This document shows, in pieces, positions 24,773-35,600 of a stretch of 64,000 bases of DNA (the first letter of the stretch is position 1; every line of letters begins with the position of its first letter). Origin of the DNA: Rutpela maculata (Eukaryota > Arthropoda > Insecta > Coleoptera > Cerambycidae); the NCBI GenBank assembly GCA_936432065.2, contig OW386286.2:24115179-24179178 (forward strand), written 5' to 3'. A program made the translations under genes and the position numbers. Below the pieces are notes generated by a model. It was not told the origin of the DNA, ran no database searches, and worked only from the letters and a program-made list of their open reading frames with translations.

Positions 24773-25190
24773 TGACTGTTTGGATGAGTGGCAAGCGCTC
24801 TTGACTTTTAGGTCCATGTGGACACATCAAAAATTTTAATCTAGTTTTTAAGTCAGCCCGTGGCAGACAGGAGCTTCTAGCACCCCCCCTCGAATTTATT
24901 TCCAAGCCGAATCGGACCTACCCCACCCAGCCTCACACCCACCTCGGCGATGTTCGCCGTGGTTGTCTGGCTGGCTCCGGGCTAGGATCCGGTGAGGCAC
25001 ATATATTGTGCTTGAACATAAAATAAAATATTATGGTTGTTGTTGTTTTGACTCTCAGCCAGGAGTTCCAAGTTCGATTCCCGGTCGTGGCACTGGGATT
25101 TTTTCTGAGGAAGAAATTAATCCTAGTATACTCGGATATTGAATGTGTGTCCCTTGTCTCTAAATGTGTAGCCCTCTTCCGCACGAGGAA
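24773..25190 (+). repeat. tRNA-derived SINE, split by a LINE tail
   Basis: GGATGAGTGGCAAGCGCTCTTGACT (24782-24806) followed after the insert by CTCAGCCAGGAGTTCCAAG and TTCGATTCCCGG (about 25054-25085) reads as a tRNA-like head with box A-like and box B-like (GTTCGATTCC) segments. The body runs on through CTCCTTCCGCACGAGGAAAG-like sequence to about 25190, just upstream of the nuclease frame. The mismatched T-stem indicates a SINE, not a working tRNA gene. Its 3' limit is uncertain. Confidence 0.55.
24807..25047 (+). mobile_element. LINE 3' tail, copy A, inside the SINE
   Basis: Matches the 3' end of the LINEs at 37325-38549 and 44513-48033 (GGCTGGCTCCGG, then GGCGCATATA-like and an AT-rich tail). 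TTGACT at 24801-24806 and 25048-25053 is the probable target-site duplication. Removing the insert restores a continuous tRNA-like head. It is severely 5'-truncated and holds only 3' UTR. Confidence 0.75.
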
Positions 25191-25198
25191 AGGAAATA

Positions 25199-26753
25199 AT
25201 GGACGAAATGGTTAATGAACTTTTTAGTGATATCGAATGTAAAAGATCTAAAGTAGTAAAATCATTGGCTTCGACATCCGATATAATTAAAATAGGAACC
25301 AGGGAAATAGTTATTAATCCTGTTCAGCTATTTAACAGAATTATTTGTTCTAATAAAACACCACAGGAAATTCAGCAATGTTTTCATCACGAACTTGCAC
25401 CATACCCATTATCTTTATTTAAGGATGGTCTACTAAGAAAAGGAGCAAAATCACAGTTATATAAGGAATTTGATTCACTTGTAACCCCAGAGCCCCATGT
25501 ACAAAAAAATACTGTATTTGTTATCGATGGAGGATTATTTTTACATAAAGTAGTCTGGCAAAAACCAGCAACTTATCATGAGATATGTCTTCAGTATGTT
25601 AATTTTGCTCGGCACACATATACTGAGAAATGCGTAATTGTCTTTGATGGTTATGACTCAAATGTTTTGTCAACAAAAGAATCCCTGCAACAGTGTAGAT
25701 CGAAAAAAAGCGTAGAAGTTTCGGTAAGATCTGAATCTATTGTTGCACTTTCCCAAGGAGATTTCCTTAAAAATAACAGAAACAAGCAACATTTAATTAA
25801 CCTTCTCAAGATATATTTATTAGATGCGGGGTTTATAGTCAAACAGGCTTCAAGGGATGCAGATGTGTTAATAGCTTTAACAGCAGTTGAAACAAGTGAA
25901 TTTTATGACACCGTAACAGTTGTTTCCGAAGATACTGATATCATGGTTTTACTAATACATCACGCCAAAACATCAAATATTTACTTAATGAGACCGGGAA
26001 AAGCGGCAAAAGGAGACAAGGTCACTCAAATAAGTCAGTTACAAGAACGGCTAGGGCATATAAAAAGTAGCATTTTATTTATACATGCCATGTCGGGGTG
26101 TGACACAACGTCATTTCTATTTAAAAAATCGAAAAAGCAGTTGTTTTCTGTTTTTCAAAAAAATCCTTTGTTATGCCAGTCAGTCTGTTTGTTCCAAAGC
26201 GAAAATGCAGCATAGGAGGAATTATAAAAAATTGGATTGGAATTTATTTTAAAGTGGTATGGAGCAAATAGAAGTAAATGTATAAATGAATACCGTTATG
26301 TAACGTATAACAAAATTTCAAGCAGACAGGGGCTTACTTCAAATTTTAATTTGGCTGTACTACCACCTACCGAAAAAGCTGCTAAAGAGCATATTCTTAG
26401 AGTTTACGTACAGGTATTGTATTAACTTATATTTGCAAAAAAGAAAACTAACTAGTATTTCTCAATTTAAGGTTCAAGAATGGTTGGGGAGAAAAGTCAA
26501 TCCGGTGGACTGGGGATGGAAAAAAGAGAGAGAACAATTAGTTCCGATTAAAACCAGAGATGATGTGGCACCTCAAGACATTTTAAAAGTTATATTTTGT
26601 AACTCTAAAGCATCATGCGGAAAAAAATGTTCATGCAAGAGACTGGGATTAACATGCTCTGCCAAGTGTGGACAATGCTACGGACTAAGCTGTAATAACA
26701 GTTCCAAGATAGAGATGGAAGAGATAGACGATGATGAAGATTTTATGGAATAA
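25199..26753 (+). pseudogene. PIN/XPG-like nuclease with C-terminal CXC domain
   Basis: The first part (25199-26212) has the layout of a PIN/FEN1-type fold: VFVIDGGLFLH (Asp110), CVIVFDGYD (Asp150), SRDADVLIAL (Asp222), VVSEDTDIMVLL (Asp245, Asp247) and a C-terminal SGCDTTSFLF (Asp302). These regularly spaced acidic residues are the usual metal ligands of such nucleases. TAG (26213) and TAA (26225) interrupt the frame, which then continues in phase to 26413. An intron 26414-26471 (CAG/GTATTG…TTTAAG) leads to VQEWLGRKVNPVDWGW and a cysteine cluster, SCGKKCSCKRLGLTCSAKCG, resembling a tesmin/TSO1 CXC DNA-binding domain, ending at 26753. Similar proteins are widespread and unnamed in insects and cnidarians. 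The two stops mean this copy is dead unless they are read through. The true N-terminus may be upstream of the SINE. Confidence 0.75.
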
Positions 26754-27137
26754 AATTCTAATAGTCGTTTGTTCGGAACCAATAATCTGAAATAAAAATA
26801 AGTACTCGAATAGCTTAAGGTTAACACTTTAATTTTTAAAATACGCTATAACTTTTACACTTTTAAAGATATAAAAAAAAAGTTTATATAAAAAATGTGT
26901 ATTTTCATATTATCTAAAAAAAAGCACTCTTATGTTTTTTTAATAAAAGCTCTTCTTTATAAGTTATTGAGAAAAAATTGAAAATTTCAAAATGACGGCC
27001 ACTTTTTTTTAAGTTCCCGTAAAGGGAGACCGTGGGACTTTTAGTATATTATTTAGTAAGCCTTAACCTTCTCATAAAAAAAATTACAGCTTGTATAAAA
27101 TTATTTCTATCTTCAAGCCTAAAAGTCCTGAGCTATA

Positions 27138-28410
27138 ATGTAGGCAATAAATTAATTTATGGCATCTAAAAGTCTTTTACGAATGATAGATATGGTACCG
27201 AAGCAACATAATAGTATCGTTTAAATATTCAAAAGTAAAAAAGTTTAACAGCTTTCATTAAGGTGATTTTATAGTTGTTCATAAAAAGATCTAGCTACTC
27301 GCATTTCTATTTAAATTTTTTTAATAACAATGAAAATACATTCTGAATATAATGTGCTTGCGAGAATAGAATGATACAGGGTGTCCGCTGTATATACATA
27401 CACATATTTTGCATGATAATATATTGACCCAAAAGAAACAAAAAGTCATATAAAATGTTTGATTTACTCCCACAGTTTTGCTTAAATTAATTTATTTTCT
27501 AAAAAAAAAACGATTTTTTTCAGGCCAAGTAGTATTCAGGTATAATATATAATATATTGTGTAGGTCAGTATTTCTAAATCTTAAATAGAAAATTCATCC
27601 GGAACTTAAATAGACAAACTTGCTTTTGACATGTAACAGATTCCCAATTTCGTCCGCATTTTTACACTCTTTACACTTTTTACACCAAAGTAAAATATTT
27701 GATGCCTACTCTTGGCCTCGACGTTAAATGAAATCCAGAACTTAAATAGACAAACTTGCTTTTGACATGTAACCCTTCTACCTAAATTTAAGTACTTTAA
27801 ACGATTTTTCGATATAAATCACCTACAAATTAAGTATTTTGCCCTTGTACAGAATTTATTATGTCATTACTTGGGGGAGGGGGGGCGTAACGAGCAATGA
27901 TTTAAAAAACTTAACTGTTATGCAGAAAGGGATTTTGAAAATAATATTTGATAAGTGTTACATCTATCCGAGCACTGAGCACCCTTGATATAATGCAGCT
28001 GTTCGGTCAAATTCTGATTTTAAATCTATATGCAGTATATACCTATTGAACACAGTTATAATACAAGATATGGGGATGAAGCTATACCTATTCCAATAGT
28101 GTTTAAAACTGTTGGACAACGATGCCATATCTATCTCCAAAAATATATAATATAGTTTCACGTAACCAAAATCTAATTAATTCAGTGGCACTTTTCAAAG
28201 TTAAAATGAAACAATGGACTGTCGAAATTCCAAGAATGGTTATTCCTAAAATAATAGACGTAAAAAATAGATATACATATGGGTATGGAAAATGCAAATT
28301 TATACAAATCATGAATACGTTGGAGCGTTACATTGTACAAAATTATTAATTTAGGTACTCCAGTTAGTTAATTTGTAAAGTAAACTTAAAGGTTTTATTA
28401 CTTTCTTATT
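27138..28410. other. no gene recognised
   Basis: Contains a direct repeat, CTTAAATAGACAAACTTGCT at about 27606 and again at about 27739. A TACAGGGTGTCC MITE-like end lies at about 27374. No coding region. Confidence 0.4.
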
Positions 28411-28690
28411 ATACTCTTCGCAAAAAAGAAGAGTATATTGCATTTGATAGGCACATTTCTAAATCAGTAAATATCGCTCGTAGAGAAAAAATGTTCATAT
28501 CATTATGTTAGTGAACGAATTTTGAACAACTTTCAAAATGTCCGTCTGTCCGTCCGTCACGTTTCTTGTAAGCACGACAACTTAAGAAAGAAAAGTCCGA
28601 TTGTATTGAAATTTGGAAAGTAAGTTAGCGTTAGCTAGAGGAAGAAACCTATTGTTTTTGAAAAAAATCACTCAGTAAATAAAAAAATTA
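28411..28690. mobile_element. second Helitron-like (GTCY)n element family, fragment
   Basis: Opens with a hairpin ATACTCTTC-loop-GAAGAGTAT and carries the run GTCCGTCTGTCCGTCCGTCA near 28540. A terminal hairpin plus GTCY repeats is the pattern of mini-me/HINE elements. It does not share sequence with the six CCGCTGCCC copies. The end point is uncertain. Confidence 0.4.
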
Positions 28691-28717
28691 TTAATCGTTT
28701 AAATTATATTATATAAA

Positions 28718-29112
28718 ATACATATTTATATATTTACAATCTTGTGTTGTTTATAATAACATTATACTGATAAAATATATTTGATTTTTAATTTTTTGTG
28801 TTGTTAAGAATATATTATTTTTGTTGTTTTTTCTTCTTCCATTGTTTTTCGGGATCTCTACCGAAACTTCTGATTTGGTAGTAACTGAGTGAGCGAGTGA
28901 ATCGCTATATACACCCCTATATACAATTCACTCGCTCACTCACTTACTACCAAATCAGAAGTTTCGGTAGAGATCCCGAAAAACAATGGAAGAAGAAAAA
29001 ACAACAAAAATAATATATTCTTAACAACACATAAAATTAAAAATCAAATATATTTTATCAATATAATATTATTATAAACAATACAAGATTATAAACATAT
29101 AAATATACGTAT
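28718..29112. repeat. 395 bp near-perfect palindrome
   Basis: Two arms of about 190 bases meet at about 28908 around a short unpaired centre (ATATACACCCC). The inner arms (CACTCGCTCACTCA, ACCAAATCAGAAGTTTCGG, ACAATGGAAGAAGAAAAAAC) match almost base for base; the outer parts are AT-rich and less exact. Probably a hairpin MITE or inverted duplication. Confidence 0.75.
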
Positions 29113-31190
29113 ATTTCAACAAAGATTTTAATTATTTGTAGCTTTACCGCTATATACGTCCTAGTTATTAGTTTTATATTCATTGCGTCGTCCTTGCTTA
29201 ATAAAATTACCAGATCCTCCGCCATATCATAGAATGCAACGTCTGAGTGAATACCCTATTCGACCAAATTATAGTTTAAAAAACTTAAAAACACACTTTT
29301 TGGTAACATATTTTTATATCGTCAGCAGAACTACATGACTTGCAAGATTTGACATACAAACAGGGCAAGATAAATAAAAGCTTGTAATAAGTTTCTAGTT
29401 ATTTTGACGCAATCTGTATCCATATAATAAATATAACCATTTTATTTTTTAATTATACTTAAACATAAGCAAGTAAACTTGAGTATTAAATTATTTTTAC
29501 GCTAATTGGCTATAATAACAGAACCAAATTAGTAAAGCAAGTTAAAGAGAAAACGAACTTTTCCACACGACTATTTTACTTTACTATCAAAATATTCAAA
29601 TAGTTTTCAGTGCTGTTAATAGATATTTCTTATTTTGTAAAATATTATCACCATGTGAATATCTTTACTACATTATACTATGTTTAATTAGAAGAAAAAT
29701 ATAAAAAGTGAACGGCCCTAGAGTGCAAAATATCTGAGAAGTTCTGTCATTTACATATCATTAGTAACGAGAACGACATCACATTAACAGAGCCGAGGCT
29801 TGCGGTTAGCAAGGGGTTGCCAGATTAAGTCGCGCCGTCAAAATATTATGTAATTTACCTAAATGGAACCAGTGTTATTGTAAATTAAGTTAAAGCTTAA
29901 TGCGTGCTATGCTGCAAAACAGACCCGTTAATAAATAGCAATTATAAACAAAACATGGAGCTTTGAGATATAGTTTGTAGTTCTGTTGTAAGTAAAGGTG
30001 CGTTAACTGTTTATGTAATTAAATAGTTTTTGTTGAGAATGCAGGGAAGCGGATTTTTTAATAAAAATACAATAAATCTTTAGATGATAACATGGCTTAT
30101 TTTATTACTACTGCATATATACCCTTTCATACTGACCAATTGAATAAATTGTTCCAGTTTTTATACTGACTTTAGACCTTTTTATACGATATTTTAAAAA
30201 GAAATAAATAAATTATGAATAACTTGTTGGTGATAAACGATAAAAATTGATAAATTCATATATGGATGAGAGTCTCCTTATCAAAATGATTGTTATCAAT
30301 ATATTCTGTGCGTTGCATTTCCATGGCTCACAGCTATATTGAGTTAAAGTAAATAAAATAAACTCCTGCATGTCAAAATGAAATAAAATACAATAATATA
30401 AGTGATAAAAGAAAGGAAACATTAACACAAAATGAAACAATTTATAGCAAACATTCAAACTCATCACAGAGAAGAAAGAAGTCCGTACCTACCCAAAGTA
30501 TTCATCGTTATCGTAAAAGCAGTTTAGAAGTAAAATTGCCCTTACTTTCTTTTTAAAGCTGCTTATACTAATACTTTTCCTTTTTAAATATCGTGTCAAA
30601 GCATTGACAAATGTATCGGACAAATATATAAAAAAGCTTGCTGTAGATCTTTAGTCAACTACACCGACTCTTTTTGTCTTTAATATTGCAGCCGCGAATA
30701 TTTTCTTGAGATTTAATAGAACCCTGTCTGTTTTTTTTTCTCAATATATATTAAACATATATGAAATCTTATAAAAATTCCTAGAGAATTCAGCATTTTT
30801 AATGTTCTGTAGACATTTCTTCTACGATAAAATGCTTGCTTTAATAATATATAAAAACCAAATATTTATTAAACAATATAGATTCGTGGCTATATGGGAA
30901 AGCGATAATAATAATAATTTAAATTGATTAAAAGTCGTATCAAGAACAATATTAAAGATGAGAAATAATCTTTTAAATCAAATAGATTTGCGTTATTTGG
31001 CGTCTATCTGTTAAATGCAAATGTTTTTTCTATATTTGTTTGAACAGCTTCAATTTACGTGAGTTCAGAACGGAAATCTAAATTGACTTAATTTGAAAAC
31101 TGTTCGATGAAAATACAGGAGAAAAGTGTGAACAATATGATATAATAATCATTTTAACAAAAAAGAGTTGATCTTCTGATTTCAAATTGA
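29113..31190. other. no gene or element recognised
   Basis: About 2 kb of AT-rich sequence with only short chance frames. This is the longest stretch in the window in which I see nothing. Confidence 0.45.
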
Positions 31191-32520
31191 TAAAGGAGGA
31201 GAGTCGATCTGGGCGGTTTTTGCCCCAAATTATTTTTGGATGAAAAAAATCAGAAAACATCTTTTTTAATGTCTACTAACAATAATAAGTCGATTTTACC
31301 CTAAGCGGATGATCCCCCACCCCCCTAGCTCCCCCCCCCTTCAATCCTGAATATGCCATAACTTGCTAACAGCGTTCTTGGGGAGATATACGCTTTCAAA
31401 CTTATATTTATTTGATAACATACCACACTACCACACTAACTCCCCATTTGACCTTCAAATGACCTTAAACTTGATGTGATACAAGTTAACGGACGTTAAG
31501 TCTGGTGAGCAAGCTTGGATATTTGGATATTTTGCATGTATATTTCCCGCAAACGAATAAATAGTAAAACCACCCTCTCCACCCCCTAGGGAGGGGGGTA
31601 AAAAGGAAAAAAATGATAAATGAGAGAGGATACAGTTAAAAGGTAGTTAGAGTGATAGTGTGGTATTTTATCAAGCAAATATAAGTTTGAAAGCGATATA
31701 TCTCCCCAAGCAAGTGATGGCATATAGTCCATACGAAACTTGCAAAATAAATGTAAAACCCCGAAAGTGCAAGGATAGCGACCAAACATGACTACCCACC
31801 CGTTTTCGAGGACGGCCAACATGATGGTGATAGTCGCGCGGTCCCTACCCCCCCTCGAACTACCCCTAAACGCAAAAACCACTTCTTTTTTCGATTTTTC
31901 CTCGGATTTTTCATTGTCAGGCATGCGAGAACTTGTTGGATTGGTTATTTTTGAGGAAACTCAATATATCCTGTAAAATTTTGCAACCAGACATCCTAAC
32001 GACCAACGGCCTCAATACCGGAACATGCAAAAAACATCCAAACATGCTGAAAATTGTTTTCTACACGTTTTCAAGGCCGAGGAATACGATGCTGATATTA
32101 TTTAGCCTCCCACCCTAATGCCACCCATTTTTCCCATTTTTCGTTATCAGGCATGCGAGGACTTGTTGGATAAGGGTTTTCCAATACCTAGGTATGGGTA
32201 CAGTTAGTCCTTAACCCATATGTATTGCATTTAATTATATTTCTCAAGGGTCCTCAATACTGAGGACGTAACAAATGGAAGGTATACGCCGAGAATATAC
32301 AACCGACAGCTACGGCACATATTTTGTGGGTCGGTCCTCGCTGGATCGCTGTATGGAGGCTGCGTAAGAGGAAGACGACTCCCTCTCTCTATGATTTAAT
32401 TTGTAAACACCGAAGAATAAATTAAAATTTAACAATAGTAATATATAACGCATGTCTAGAATAGGAATAAAAATCATGTTTTACATAATGTGAAAAAAAT
32501 CATGTACATAATTTATAATA

Positions 32521-33225
32521 AAAACCGCTGCCCAAGGAATCACTACTTCCACATCCAGATTCTTTTCCAAGTCACTCACAACGAAAAAATTTTTGTATGT
32601 GGAAATAATTGTTTATGGAACTTTAATAATATAATATTTGAAATCCTCTACCCCAAAAACCCATAAAACGATACCCCACATCGGTAGCGGGGTGAGGGTG
32701 GTAATAAGGGGTGGTAGTGGGGGTGGATGAAGTAAAAAAAACATTTTGAGGTTTCTGGTTCTTGTACACACACTAAATCACAATTTTTTTTCATCCCCTT
32801 TAATAATGGGGTGGGGGTGGTAAGGGGGGTGGCTAATGCCAAAATTTTTTTTGAGACCTTAGCTTCTCTTGTATATACTAAATACCAACTTTATAGACTC
32901 TTGCCTGCTTGATTTACCTATTTTCCCCAAATTTACCCCAATTTACCCCCCAACCCTTCGACGGAACAAGATGAAAATATAATCTAGTTCTAGATCTCGT
33001 TAAAGTACATATGTGTACCAAATTTCAAGTCAATATCTCAAACGGTTCCAGAGTAAACGTGCACACAAAAAAAGTTACAGACAAGACAGACCGACAGACA
33101 GAAATTTTTTTTTCGCTCAAACTTAAAATCTCGACGTTTCGTGACATTCTAAGCCTATTTGAACAATAAAATTTTTTAAAATTTTTTTTGTCGTTACTAT
33201 ACTTCCACTGGATGTGGAAGTAAAA
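32521..33225 (+). mobile_element. Helitron-like non-autonomous element, copy 3
   Basis: Full-length, AAAACCGCTGCCC to GTGGAAGTAAAA, with the subterminal inverted repeat and a (GACA)n run at about 33080. Its 3' end is fused directly to the 5' end of copy 4; the shared AAAA could belong to either. Confidence 0.65.
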
Positions 33226-33682
33226 ACCGCTGCCCAAGGAATCACTACGTCCACATCCAGATTCTCTATCCAAGTCACTCACAATGAAAAAACTTTGTAT
33301 GTGAAAATAATTGTTTATGGAACTTTAATAATATAATATTTGAAATCCTCTACCCCAAAAACCCATAAAACGATACCCCACATCGGTAGTGGGGTGGGAC
33401 GGGGGGGGGATAGGGGGGGTGATAGTGGGGGGTGGAAGAAGTAAAAAAATATTTTGAGGTTTCTGGTTCCTGTACATACACTAAATTACTTTTTTTTCAT
33501 CCCCTTTAATAATGGGGTGGGGGTGGTAGTGGGGGTGGTTTTTTTGAGACCTTAGCTTCTCTTGTACATACTAGATACCAATTTTATGGACTCTTACCTG
33601 CTTGATTTACCTATTTTCCCCAAATTTACCCCCATTTACCCCCCAACCCTTCGGCGGAACAAGATGAAAATATAATCTACTT
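33222..33682 (+). mobile_element. Helitron-like non-autonomous element, copy 4 (3' truncated)
   Basis: Starts at AAAACCGCTGCCC immediately after copy 3 and runs to GATGAAAATATAATCTA, where it stops short of the (GACA)n run and terminal hairpin and gives way to a CTCCTCCTC-type pyrimidine run. It carries a shortened middle compared with copy 3. Confidence 0.6.
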
Positions 33683-34588
33683 CTCTCCTCCTCCTCCTCT
33701 CCTACTCCTTTTAAGCTGCAATAAAAAAATTTCTCTCCCTAGAAAACCTGATCTATTGAGCGCTTGTGATCTCACTATAAGAAGGTTTTGGGCATGCAAG
33801 GGTAGTTTTTGAGGACTAAGAGAGAAACTGATGCAACTATCGTGTTCTACACGGAGGATACCTTCTTCTCCTTGAGGGACACTTCAGGATTCAGAGAGGG
33901 GATGGTTTCAACCACCCTGGGGTCGTTAAAATGTCTGGTGGCAAAATTTTACAGGACATATTGAGTTTCTTCAAAAAAAACCCAATCTAATAAGTCCTTG
34001 CATAACTGAAAACGAAAAATGGGAAGAAGGGGTGGTTTTATGCATTTAGGGGTAGTTGGTTAGGGCTGGGAGGCTAAATAATATCACCATCGTGTTCCCC
34101 GCCCTTGAAAACGTGTGGAAAACAATTTTCAGCACGTTTCGATGTTTTTTGCATGTTTCGGCGTTGAGGGAGGGGGTGGTTTCAACACCCGTGGGTCGTT
34201 AGGATGTCTGGTTGCGAAATTTTATAGGACATATTAATATTCCTTAATAGAAACCCGATCCAACAAGTCCTCGCATGCCTGACAGCGAAAAATCAAAAAA
34301 GGGGTGGTTTATTGCATTTAGGGGGTAGTTCGAGGGAGGTAGGACCGCGCGACTATCACCATCGTGTTGGCCGTCTTCGAAAACGTTTGGTCGCTGCATT
34401 TTTGGGGTTATTGCAACTTTGTCATGGACTAATATTCAGGATTGAGGGGGGGGGCTAGGGGGGTGAAGGATCGTCCGTTTAGGGTAAAATCGACTTATTA
34501 TTGTTAGTAGACATTAAAAAAATGTTTTCTGATTTTTTCATAAAAAATTATTTGGGGCAAAAACCGCCCAAATCGACCCCATCCTTTA

Positions 34589-34868
34589 AACACCCCAACA
34601 CAAATACAAAAAAAAATTAAATCTTGACATTAGAAAGAAGAATTGAAACGGTTAAGATCGAAAATTAAAATTCTGATTAAATTATTCCAAGATTCATATT
34701 TAGCGAATGTTCAATCTTGTATTATTACTGATTCTGGATACCTTTGGTCGTTTACTCATTACGAAGATACCTATTAAGATAACTAATGAAAAATTAACAA
34801 AACTTTCCGATAAAAAAATGCCAAATATTCTTTTTTGATTTATTCGCATATTTTGGTACTGCCATCAA
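34589..34868. other. no gene seen
   Basis: Short AT-rich spacer between two inverted-repeat elements. Confidence 0.4.
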
Positions 34869-35486
34869 GGGCGGATCTAGAAATTTCAATAATTTTTTTC
34901 TCGTCTGTGGCGCATGGGACCCATACGAAATATGGGAAATAACATCTAGAGAAGCACTCCTCTAACGACCACTAAAAAATTTTGAAAAAGCAGTTTGCGA
35001 AAAATTTTTTCAAAATTCGAGTGCCTCCCCCCGAGCCAAGGGACTCCCGTTTAAAAATATTCATTTTTGTCATATACATTTTACTTTTCATAAAAATTCA
35101 ACAACAGGTTTTGGAATTTTTGAAAATATTTTTATTACTAACTGAGATACAACGAACTGAAATTTTGTAATTTGTTAAATTGTAAATTACAAAATTTCAG
35201 TTCATTGTATTACAGTTAATAATGAAAATATTTTCATAAACTCCAAAACCTATTGTTGGATTTTGATGAAAAGTAAAATGTATATGACAAAAAAGAATAA
35301 TTTTAAACGGGAGTCCCTTGTCTCGGGGGGGCACTCGAATTTTGAAAAAATTTTTCGCAAACTGCTTTTTCAAAACTTTTTAGGGGCCGTTAGAGGAGTG
35401 CTTCTCTAGATGTTATTTCCCATATTTCGTATGGGTCCCATGCGCCACAGACGAGAAAAAAATTATTGAAATTTCTAGATCCGCCC
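34869..35486. mobile_element. 618 bp palindromic (foldback) MITE
   Basis: Begins GGGCGGATCTAGAAATTTC and ends with its inverse. Both arms, about 305 bases each, match nearly throughout and meet around 35178 in TGTAATTT-type sequence. Shared landmarks: GGCGCATGGGACCCATACG, TCTAGAGAAGCACTCC and AAACGGGAGTCCCTTG (inverse in the left arm). No frame of note. A related CCGCCCTTG end appears at about 55345. Confidence 0.8.
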
Positions 35487-35600
35487 TTTCTGCGAGTAGC
35501 TTTACACCTACACGAGGCGAATGTTTTTCTGGTCATAATTAGATCCTAATTTGTTCTATACTTGAGTAAAATTTGATTCAAATTGGAAAAAAAGTCACAC
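35487..35600. other. spacer before the heptanucleotide array
   Basis: Short unique-looking sequence. Confidence 0.3.

Larger units (their letters stand above)
24351..27137 (+). mobile_element. long-TIR element encoding PIN-like nuclease + CXC protein
   Basis: The left end (about 24400-24640) and right end (about 26850-27110) are inverted copies near 90% identical by eye, sharing ATAATATACTAAAAGTCCCA, CTCCCTTTACGGGAACTT and TAACTTATAAAGAAGAGCTT. Weaker matching continues outward to ATAGCTCA(A/G)GAC at about 24351 and 27137. The only protein between them is the nuclease-like pseudogene at 25199-26753. A SINE, itself carrying a LINE tail, sits in the 5' half. No target-site duplication is clear. 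No DDE transposase is present. Confidence 0.75.
31191..34588. mobile_element. 3.4 kb foldback element with tandem subrepeats
   Basis: The ends are inverted copies: 31191-31350 against about 34440-34588, sharing GGGCGGTTTTTGCCCCAAAT and TGTCTACTAACAATAATAAG. Further in, 31790-32170 is the inverse of 34000-34400. Each arm contains tandem units of roughly 265 bp built around GTCGTTAGGATGTCTGG, AACAAGTCCTCGCATGCCTG and CACCATCGTGTT (three partial units in the right arm). Long inverted arms made of subrepeats are the architecture of Foldback (FB) elements. Helitron-like copies 3 and 4 sit in the central loop. No coding frame belongs to the element. Confidence 0.7.

Noticed and set aside
25054..25095. 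Functional tRNA gene
   Set aside because: The T-stem does not pair and the head is split by a LINE; a tRNA-derived SINE fits better.
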